Assembly: GCA_947174635.1 (NCBI GenBank)
Contig: CAMWJS010000004.1
Span: 1-64,000, forward strand
DNA length: 64,000 nucleotides
Reading direction: 5' to 3'
Source of the DNA: an uncultured Muribaculaceae bacterium
GTDB taxonomy: Bacteria; Bacteroidota; Bacteroidia; Bacteroidales; Muribaculaceae
A program made the position numbers and the translations under genes. Below, piece by piece: positions 54,354-61,667 of this stretch. The notes beneath the pieces were generated by a model. That model saw only the letters and a list, made by a program, of their open reading frames with translations, searched no databases and had not been told where the DNA came from. How positions within the stretch are numbered: the first letter of the stretch is position 1; each line of letters begins with the position of its first letter.

Positions 54354-54521
54354 GACGCCTCTCCGAGGGTGTTGCAGAACTCCACATTGTAGGGACGCAC
54401 GGCCCGTGCGTCCGCCAACAGCTTGATTGTCAAGGATTACATGCGGACGCACGAGCCGTGCGTCCCTACAATGTGGAGTTCTGCAACACCATCTAACCAT
54501 AAACATCATGTCGGAGACATG
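54354..54521. repeat. 48-bp inverted repeat element, CTCCGAGG to CATGTCGGAGACATG
   Basis: 54368-54415 and 54443-54490 are inverted copies of 48 bases with one mismatch. Each carries GGTGTTGCAGAACTCCACAT and GTAGGGACGCACGG, and the inner GGACGCACGG-CCGTGCGTCC is itself almost palindromic. The element begins with GACGCCTCTCCGAGG (also at 47818) and ends with the CATGTCGGAGACATG palindrome (54507-54521, also at 48292). One arm matches bases 1-52 of the window. It fills the gap between the EEP gene and the GH13 gene. Confidence 0.85.
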
Positions 54522-54560
54522 ATATCTCCGCTTATACTTACATAAACCAAACAAATACCG

Positions 54561-55946
54561 ATGAAACGATTTTCATTTTTTTCAGTTATAGCCGGATTGT
54601 TCGGCTCGCTGTTTACGGCACAGGGCGCTGCGCCGACCACGCTGACGCAACCTGACTGGAGCCGCAATGCAGTAATCTATGAAGTGAACTGGCGCCAGAT
54701 GACACCTGACGGCACTATCACACAACTCGAGGAGCAGCTTCCGAGGCTTAAGGAGCTCGGTGTGGATATGCTATGGCTCATGCCGATACACCCGATTTCG
54801 GAGCTTAACCGCAAGGGCGGCCTGGGAAGCTACTATGCAGTAAAAGACTACAAGGGGGTCAATCCCGAGCTCGGCACTCTTGAGCAATTCAAGGATTTTG
54901 TAAAGAATGCCCACGAACAGGGGTTCAAGGTTATTATCGACTGGGTGCCCAACCATTCGGGCTGCGACAATCCCTGGGTGGAGCAGCATCCCGACTGGTA
55001 TGCTCTCGATGAGAACGGCAAGATGTTCGGCCCGTTTGACTGGACAGATGTGTACAAATTCGACTATTCGAACCCCGAAATGCGCAAGGGGATGATCGAT
55101 GCGATGAAGTTCTGGCTTACGGAGGCCGACATCGACGGATTTCGCTGCGACGTGGCGATGCAGGTGCCGACCGATTTCTGGAATGAGGCACGTCCGCAAC
55201 TCGACGCAGCCAAAGCGGGTGGCATATTCATGCTTGCCGAGGCATCGGAACCCGACCTGGTGGAACATGCGTTCAACATGGCATACAACTGGCCGATGAA
55301 GGATGTGTTCAACGACATTGCCGCCACTGCCGGACAGCGCACATACGACGACAACAAACTCAACACGGCGCACGCCGACGCAATTGACCGTCTGCTCGAA
55401 AAGCAGGAGAAGGAGTTTGCCGAGGATTCGTATCTGATGAACATGATTACCAATCATGACCTCAATTCGTGGGAGGGCACGGAATTCCAACGTCTGGGCA
55501 ATCTGACCGGAGCGTTCGCCGTTCTGTCATACACACTGCCCGGAATGCCTCTGATCTATACGGGCCAGGAGACAGGAATGGACCGTGCGTTTGAATTTTT
55601 CGTGAAGGATGTGCCTCCGACATTTGAGCCGCGCAACGAGTTTTTCACTTTCTACCAGAAGCTCAACGCGCTCAAGCATAATGAAAAGGCACTTCAGGCC
55701 GGCGTGAAGGGAGGCAAGATGCACCGCTATGCAACGACATCGCCCGACCTGTATGTCTTCTCTCGTTCGGTCGACGGTTCGAATGTATTGGTAATGACAA
55801 ATATCGGCAACAAGAGTGCCGATGTGGTATACACCGGCGAGGCTCCCGCAGCAAGCACCTACAACTTCGATTACCTGAAAGGGGCCAAGGCTAAACTGCC
55901 TACGAAGCTTGCCCCCGGCGAATATTACATTTTCACCGGAAAGTAA
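54561..55946 (+). CDS. GH13 alpha-amylase family enzyme
   Basis: A 461-residue glycoside hydrolase of family 13 with a signal peptide (about 1-22), so periplasmic or surface-located. The four GH13 regions are visible: IIDWVPNHS near residue 130, GFRCDVA with nucleophile Asp about 197, the acid/base Glu about 227 in MLAEASEP, and ITNHDLNSWEG with Asp about 300. It ends with a short beta-sandwich C-domain. It should cut alpha-glucans such as starch or glycogen. No susC/susD pair is nearby; the next gene is a very large secreted protein. Confidence 0.92.
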   Translation: MKRFSFFSVIAGLFGSLFTAQGAAPTTLTQPDWSRNAVIYEVNWRQMTPDGTITQLEEQLPRLKELGVDMLWLMPIHPISELNRKGGLGSYYAVKDYKGVNPELGTLEQFKDFVKNAHEQGFKVIIDWVPNHSGCDNPWVEQHPDWYALDENGKMFGPFDWTDVYKFDYSNPEMRKGMIDAMKFWLTEADIDGFRCDVAMQVPTDFWNEARPQLDAAKAGGIFMLAEASEPDLVEHAFNMAYNWPMKDVFNDIAATAGQRTYDDNKLNTAHADAIDRLLEKQEKEFAEDSYLMNMITNHDLNSWEGTEFQRLGNLTGAFAVLSYTLPGMPLIYTGQETGMDRAFEFFVKDVPPTFEPRNEFFTFYQKLNALKHNEKALQAGVKGGKMHRYATTSPDLYVFSRSVDGSNVLVMTNIGNKSADVVYTGEAPAASTYNFDYLKGAKAKLPTKLAPGEYYIFTGK

Positions 55947-55974
55947 CAGGACGCACCGATAAACGCGATATAAC

Positions 55975-56014
55975 CGCGACGATTGCAAAATGACAATGCA
56001 ATCGTCGCGTTTTT
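55975..56014 (+). terminator. Terminator after the GH13 gene
   Basis: CGCGACGATTGCA (55975-55987) pairs perfectly with TGCAATCGTCGCG (55997-56009), followed by TTTTTG. Clear intrinsic terminator 29 bases after the stop. Confidence 0.9.
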
Positions 56015-56314
56015 GTATCAGATGGCGGCGCCACCTTTCATCCCCACCGACAATTAAAAATGAAATCAACATGCACGGCTTAAGTTTATGGCTGTATAAA
56101 CATAAGACTTACAAATAATTACAAAGGCACTCCATCATCAGACGAACGAGTGCCAGTATATGCCGATATATAGATAATATTATTTGTATTACAATTGCAT
56201 ATTGCGAAAATATATGCTGTGTCGCGACTATAAAGTTGCAGCGTAATGCGCCGCATAACACTTTGTATATCCGATAGTTGCAATGCTCATTCGACTACTT
56301 TTTCAGTATAGAGG

Positions 56315-56346
56315 ATTGATTGCGCGGGATATGTTGCATACATTTG
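56315..56346 (+). promoter_or_regulatory. Promoter of the 1605-residue secreted protein
   Basis: ATTG (56315-56318), 20 bases, TACATTTG (56339-56346): perfect -7 and 3/4 -33. Transcription near 56352. Confidence 0.6.
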
Positions 56347-56477
56347 CAAATGTATTCATGCAAGAATAAAATACAAACTTTTAATTAAAACACGTAGAAC
56401 AAATCCTAATTCCTCTAACCAATCTTAAATCATTTCCAGAACTTATCTTTTCGTGAAGATTGATTAACCGGAAGCAA

Positions 56478-56525
56478 GTGTTGCAGGACGATGTGGTTCT
56501 GCAACACCCTGCCTTAAGAGGGTGT
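56478..56525 (+). repeat. Mutually exclusive hairpins in the 5' leader
   Basis: GTGTTGCAG (56478-56486) can pair with CTGCAACAC (56499-56507). ACACCCT (56504-56510) can instead pair with AGGGTGT (56519-56525). The two stems share ACAC at 56504-56507 and cannot form together. The left stem carries the same TTCTGCAACACCCT as the intergenic palindromes. Confidence 0.6.
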
Positions 56526-56564
56526 CTCATAAAAATGCATAGTGAAAATAATAACATAAATAAC

Positions 56565-59500
56565 ATGAGAAAGTTGACTTCTTTTTTAGCATTGCTGGTG
56601 ATTGCCTTCGCGCTTGCCGACAAGGCAAAAGCATGGGATTACAGCGGAGGCTCAGATCCCTGGAAAATAGTTCTGAAGCTTGATGGCTATGATTCCTCGG
56701 AAATGAGATTTGAGAATAACAGCTGGCATTCCGAAATATTTACGGCGAAAAGTTCAGACATAAGGTTTCAAACAGACTTATATTATGGAGACAGAGATCA
56801 GAATAATTTTTACTCTGTCGGCAACAACGATTACACGGTGTATGCCAATGGCAACTGGCATCAAGCAGTAGACTATGGCGATGGCTGGTATAACCTGTCG
56901 GGACTGACAACCGGAATAAAATACCGTCTTGACATTGAAGATCGGGATGGAAAGGGCAACGAAATCCAATTACGTGTCGTAGAGATTCCGGTGGAGACAA
57001 TTTACCTCTACACATTCGGTTCCAATGGCAAAGAGGTAGAATGCATCGGCTCGGCGAACAACGACAACGGAAAGTTCACATTCCATAAGGATTTGAATCA
57101 GGGAACATATCTGTTCCTGTCAAGGAATGCAAATGCGGAGACATGGGATGCGATGGCAGCTGACTACGGCCGCTTCAATCCCGACGATAATGATGTAGAG
57201 CTGCCGGCAAGCAATACCGCCTTCGTGAGCAACAAGAGTAACGGAGCATGGAAGATCTCCAATGACGGACGATACACCATCACTGTTGACTGGGCCAACC
57301 GGACGCTGAGTGCCGTCAATAATCTGTATATCTACAGCAGTGAGAACGACTGGACGACCCAAAAGGGCATGGCCACTCCTAATCTATACGGCATATATAA
57401 TTTCACCGTAGACCTGAAAGCGGGGGAATATATCGCATTGTCGGAAAATGATAAAGATACATTCCACAGCTGGGAGGAAAAATGGACTCCGAAGGATGAA
57501 TCAGGAAACGACAAAGAAATCAAGCAGAACGAGATTACGAAATTCGGTTATTACCACGACGGTGCCTGGTATGCCACAAAAGCAGGCAAGTACAGCATCA
57601 AGGTAGACTGGCGCAACCGTACGTTCAAGGCTTTTACAGTGAGTGTGCACATGCCGCTGTCGTCGACCGACTTCACCGACAACAGGAAGCACTACTTCCT
57701 TGTCGGGGAGCGCACGGGAGAATGGCACCTGCAGCCCGAATGGGAGTTAAGGGAGGAGAACGGCGCGCTTGTGCTCAACAACCGTTTTTTCTACAACGGA
57801 GCATTCGCGATAGGCGTTGTAGACAATTACAATGACTATATACAGCATAAATTCACATATTATTGCACCAACCTGATGTTTACGTCCGACACCCGGTCGA
57901 GCACCGGCGACATATCGGGCACGGGCAGAGTGTACGACAGTGCGAAAGGCTCTACACGTTACAACCCCTCGGATGTATTTTATGCAGCCTTTGACGGAGA
58001 AGACGGTTATTTTACCGGCCGCGGCACATTCATGAGCGAAATCAAGGTATCGCTCAATGGCGACAGACTGCCGACGGGAATAACATTCAGCAAAGGTTCT
58101 GACGAAGAAGCGTCGCGCCAGCGCGTGTTTACCCTCGTGGGCAACAATATCATCAACCAAAACTTCAACAACGAATCGGGCACCGGCAACACGACGATGC
58201 ACAACCGCGGATATGACGGCTGGTTTGACAGCTGGATACAATATGACCAGGGCACTAACAAGCCGTATGTCGACGGCAACGGCGAATATCTGTACCACAC
58301 GTCGTTCACGCCCGACTATCTCGCTGCAAGCCCCGTGCATTTCAATCTCCGCCTTGCCGACGGCAACGAGTTCGCCTACACGTCAAACAACATCAAGTTT
58401 GTGGAGTGGAACAATCTGTCCAACCTTGACAGCGACCCGTACAGGGATTTCTATCAGAATGCATTCAGCGGCCTGCAGACAATCAGCAACGACATGGGAA
58501 TCAGAGCCGGCGAAGGCTATAACTTCAATGTCAACGTAGAGTGCACCACTGACACAGAGGACAACCGTACGACCACTCCCACGGCCAACTGGAACTGCTA
58601 CGTGGTACGCGACATGTGGATCGGCGGTGACATCAAGTTCTGGTCGGGCTGGGGCGGCAACGAAGACGCCACCAACGGCGGACACGGCCACCTTGCAGTA
58701 TGGCACGGCCCGAACGGCGGTCCCGACATAAACGAAGGATGGAAATATCAAGTCAAAGGCTATGACGTCAATGCGGGCGGCCTTGACGCAGTGCTCTACA
58801 AGAATGTGGCACGCCGAGGCGCAACCGACTACCGGATATCGGAAGACGGCAAGCCAGTATACTTCAACCGCGTGGTTCTGTGGTTCAACAACACCGACGG
58901 TGTCAACAATTCGTACATACAGTTCATACAGGAATCGGCAGGTCCGGCCATTTTCGCACAGGCCGTACAGAACGGCGACAAGAAGAACCATATCAGATAT
59001 GACTGGTATCTCAACAAGGCTCAGAACGAGACCGGCAGTGACGCCAAGGTGGTATCATACGAGATAATCCGTTACCGCATTGTCGACGGCAAGCCGCAGT
59101 TTACGGGTTACCCACAGGGACAAAAGGTCGACATCAGCGACAAGAATCTGACCGTGGGAATGCTCTACGAGGAGGAGGCAGCCAAGCATCTTGATGTCAC
59201 GAGATTCCTTGACAAAGGTATCCTTGACGACAACGGTTTCGCTCCGGGTCTCTACGAATATGAGATTTATGTGACCGACGAGCATGGCGGCCGCAAGAGG
59301 GCGGTATCAAACCGTGTAGCCATCTACGAGGACGAAATCGTGACGCCCAACATCGTGCCTATGCAGCTTGTCGAGCTTCGCGAGGAGTACACCGACAAGT
59401 TCGGTACCCGTCATGACAGCGCAGCGAAAGTATTGAAGGACGCCGGCGTTGCCGAATCAATTGTAAACGGCAAGAAGTATATGACGTATCGCGTGAACGA

Positions 59501-61382
59501 CAACGACAAATTCTATATAATGGAAAATATCGTTGACAGCAATAATAAGAACGTGCCTGTCGGAGTTGAAATCATCGACTCGAAAATCGCGCTCGATTTC
59601 CTCAACAACAACCCCGACAAATACTGGTGGACATCCGATTACTATGTTCGCTGCCTCGACTACAACCGATATGCGGGCATACTTCAGGGTTACATCGACA
59701 ACGGTATGATAACCGACGAGTCAATACCCGAACCCACGCTCAAGATAGAAGAAGTAATCAAGTCGGATGCCGGCGAGACGATAAAGACCATCGCCCACGG
59801 CACAGCCAGCAAATTTGAGTTCGGCGGACAGACATATTACTCTGCGATAGTGAAACGCGGCGGTAACCTTGCCGATGCCATATTCAATGTCACGCTTAAC
59901 TATACTTACCATCCCGCCGACGGAGGCGAGGCTTCGCCCGGGACTCATTCGGCAGCCGGTATCGACCCTGTGACCCCTCGTCCGTTCTGGCCGCTGTACC
60001 GCTATGTCTATGACCGTCCCTCGCGCGAACTCGGGGCAGAGTACAAATGGGGTAAAATCAAGGTGCCTGTAAACAACTGGAACGGGCATAGTTCGACCGG
60101 CGATGCCATTCTTGCGGGCGATACCGCATCGGTATACGTACGTCTCGACCAAAGATTTGACCCGCGTAATTTCACGCTTCAGGTAGATTTCTACCGTCCG
60201 AACGTCAACAAGGACATCTACAATTACTACGACATCAAGTATTATGTCGACATGACGAATACCGACACCCAGCTCGATGAAAAGATTCAGGTGCCCTTGA
60301 ATGTAAAGGCCGTGCTTCACGATGTAGACAGGGAGGATAACCACAATATGACCCCCAACCGCTACCGCATGGAGTTCAAGGGAATGCACCCGCGCAACGG
60401 CGTCTATCCTACTGTAGATTTTGTTAAGACAGAATATGTGCCCAACAATCAGGGCGGCAATGAATACAAGCCGCAGACGGGCAATTTCGGCAAGATGCTT
60501 ACAATCAATGCCGAACGCTCGCTGCAAGCCACCAACAACGATGGACTCACTAACGTGCATCTCGGCAAAATCAAACGAGAGGACGGCAAATGGGACTGGA
60601 TGTACAAAGGCCACGAGGATTTTCAGGACAATGACCCGACTCTGGAGAATACCGGCAACGAGTATGAAGATAAGTCGGCCTACGACCCGGAAAGTGAATA
60701 TTATACTCCCATCAAACCGGTCTACTACCTCATCGAGCTGAATAACGGTATGGGCGACCTGACCACATATCCGTATCTTGTACCCCACGTCGAAGGGCAT
60801 CATAAGGGAACAGATATCAGCACCGACAAAAACGGCCTGATCACCAATGACGAAGATCCGCTTATCGGCACTTATATAGCTCAGGACTTCGTGAATGAGT
60901 ATACGCCTACGGTATATGCCACCGCAATCTATATTTTCGAACGCCCGATAAATGGCTCCACCTCTACCGACTTCGACGATCTTGAGATAGAATCGCTCAT
61001 AGTGAACGGCAATGAGACTGTGAATCCGGAAGCAGCCAAGGCTCCCGCAGCACGCATAAGGGACGTATCAGACAAAGATTTTGCAGCAAACGGGGCCGGT
61101 GATTTGCCCAATACGTGGGACGTTCCCAATGCCACGGAAGTGCTTGATATGAGTGCCGCCAACGGAACTACCGGCTACAACGGTTATATCGCAGTGAAAG
61201 GTGCCACCTACACTGATACGCCCGACTCTACGGTTACAGGAGTAGAGGACGTGCTTGCCGACTCGGAGAATGGCGATACCGTCTACTACAACCTGCAGGG
61301 TGTACGCGTCGACAAACCTACCGCCACAGGAGTCTATTTACGTGTGCAAGGCAACCGGACGACCAAGTTCGTAGTAAAATAA
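56565..61382 (+). CDS. Very large secreted multidomain protein
   Basis: A 1605-residue protein with a signal peptide (MRKLTSFLALLVIAFALA, cleavage about AKA/WDY). At least two ~100-residue beta-rich modules lie in the first 370 residues, each ending with a similar strand (GRYTITVDWANRTLSA, GKYSIKVDWRNRTFKAF), reminiscent of the starch-binding modules of SusE/SusF. The long middle is rich in Asn, Asp, Gly and Tyr, and is not recognisable to me. The C-terminus YYNLQGVRVDKPTATGVYLR, then a short basic strand end, resembles Bacteroidota C-terminal secretion/anchoring tails. The start at 56565 puts the signal peptide first. It follows the GH13 gene but has its own promoter and terminator, so a role in glucan binding is only a guess. 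Confidence 0.75.
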   Translation: MRKLTSFLALLVIAFALADKAKAWDYSGGSDPWKIVLKLDGYDSSEMRFENNSWHSEIFTAKSSDIRFQTDLYYGDRDQNNFYSVGNNDYTVYANGNWHQAVDYGDGWYNLSGLTTGIKYRLDIEDRDGKGNEIQLRVVEIPVETIYLYTFGSNGKEVECIGSANNDNGKFTFHKDLNQGTYLFLSRNANAETWDAMAADYGRFNPDDNDVELPASNTAFVSNKSNGAWKISNDGRYTITVDWANRTLSAVNNLYIYSSENDWTTQKGMATPNLYGIYNFTVDLKAGEYIALSENDKDTFHSWEEKWTPKDESGNDKEIKQNEITKFGYYHDGAWYATKAGKYSIKVDWRNRTFKAFTVSVHMPLSSTDFTDNRKHYFLVGERTGEWHLQPEWELREENGALVLNNRFFYNGAFAIGVVDNYNDYIQHKFTYYCTNLMFTSDTRSSTGDISGTGRVYDSAKGSTRYNPSDVFYAAFDGEDGYFTGRGTFMSEIKVSLNGDRLPTGITFSKGSDEEASRQRVFTLVGNNIINQNFNNESGTGNTTMHNRGYDGWFDSWIQYDQGTNKPYVDGNGEYLYHTSFTPDYLAASPVHFNLRLADGNEFAYTSNNIKFVEWNNLSNLDSDPYRDFYQNAFSGLQTISNDMGIRAGEGYNFNVNVECTTDTEDNRTTTPTANWNCYVVRDMWIGGDIKFWSGWGGNEDATNGGHGHLAVWHGPNGGPDINEGWKYQVKGYDVNAGGLDAVLYKNVARRGATDYRISEDGKPVYFNRVVLWFNNTDGVNNSYIQFIQESAGPAIFAQAVQNGDKKNHIRYDWYLNKAQNETGSDAKVVSYEIIRYRIVDGKPQFTGYPQGQKVDISDKNLTVGMLYEEEAAKHLDVTRFLDKGILDDNGFAPGLYEYEIYVTDEHGGRKRAVSNRVAIYEDEIVTPNIVPMQLVELREEYTDKFGTRHDSAAKVLKDAGVAESIVNGKKYMTYRVNDNDKFYIMENIVDSNNKNVPVGVEIIDSKIALDFLNNNPDKYWWTSDYYVRCLDYNRYAGILQGYIDNGMITDESIPEPTLKIEEVIKSDAGETIKTIAHGTASKFEFGGQTYYSAIVKRGGNLADAIFNVTLNYTYHPADGGEASPGTHSAAGIDPVTPRPFWPLYRYVYDRPSRELGAEYKWGKIKVPVNNWNGHSSTGDAILAGDTASVYVRLDQRFDPRNFTLQVDFYRPNVNKDIYNYYDIKYYVDMTNTDTQLDEKIQVPLNVKAVLHDVDREDNHNMTPNRYRMEFKGMHPRNGVYPTVDFVKTEYVPNNQGGNEYKPQTGNFGKMLTINAERSLQATNNDGLTNVHLGKIKREDGKWDWMYKGHEDFQDNDPTLENTGNEYEDKSAYDPESEYYTPIKPVYYLIELNNGMGDLTTYPYLVPHVEGHHKGTDISTDKNGLITNDEDPLIGTYIAQDFVNEYTPTVYATAIYIFERPINGSTSTDFDDLEIESLIVNGNETVNPEAAKAPAARIRDVSDKDFAANGAGDLPNTWDVPNATEVLDMSAANGTTGYNGYIAVKGATYTDTPDSTVTGVEDVLADSENGDTVYYNLQGVRVDKPTATGVYLRVQGNRTTKFVVK

Positions 61383-61405
61383 AACACAATTTTTCTCATG
61401 ATTGA

Positions 61406-61440
61406 AAAAGCCCCGACGCTTAGGCGAGGGGCTTTTTTTT
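61406..61440 (+). terminator. Terminator after the large secreted protein
   Basis: AAAAGCCCC (61406-61414) pairs with GGGGCTTTT (61428-61436), with CGC/GCG pairing inside the loop and a run of eight T. Clear intrinsic terminator. Confidence 0.93.
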
Positions 61441-61483
61441 GTGGATGGAAGCGGGGGATAGACAGGATGGGAGCGATAGGGGA

Positions 61484-61548
61484 ATAGGGCAAATAGGCCT
61501 GATAGGCCCTATTGGGCTTATTGGGCTTATTGGGCTTATTTGCCCTAT
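61484..61548. repeat. Three tandem TTGGGCTTA units inside an inverted repeat
   Basis: ATAGGGCAAATA (61484-61495) and TATTTGCCCTAT (61537-61548) form a 12-bp stem. The loop contains three exact TTGGGCTTA units (61512-61538) and a GATAGGCC stretch that partly pairs with them. It lies between convergent genes and does not look coding. Confidence 0.6.
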
Positions 61549-61586
61549 CAGACCTATCATGCAATTAAATCTTATGCCTAACAATA

Positions 61587-61619
61587 GAAAGAGGTGCGAT
61601 TTTGGGTCGCACCTCTTTC
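61587..61619 (-). terminator. Terminator hairpin after nifJ
   Basis: GAAAGAGGTGCGA (61587-61599) pairs perfectly with TCGCACCTCTTTC (61607-61619) around a 7-base loop. It lies 49 bases past the nifJ stop on the minus strand. The T-tract is weak. Confidence 0.7.
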
Positions 61620-61667
61620 GGTTGTATTGATATTATATTTCGTGTGTGATAATATCAGTCAGGGAAA

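Larger units (their letters stand above)
56015..56564 (+). other. Long intergenic and leader region before the 1605-residue protein
   Basis: About 550 bases without a gene. It holds the promoter at 56315-56346 and a ~210-base leader containing repeat-derived hairpins (56478-56525). An in-frame extension of the downstream gene back to 56460 is open, but it crosses the hairpins and lacks a signal peptide at its start. I see nothing else. Confidence 0.55.

Noticed and set aside
61260..61382. C-terminus of the 1605-residue protein as a definite type IX secretion signal
   Set aside because: The LQGVRV...GVYLR pattern is suggestive only; no type IX secretion genes are in the window to support it.
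61512..61538. TTGGGCTTA triplet as a CRISPR or origin iteron array
   Set aside because: Units are contiguous without spacers, only three copies, and no replication gene is near.
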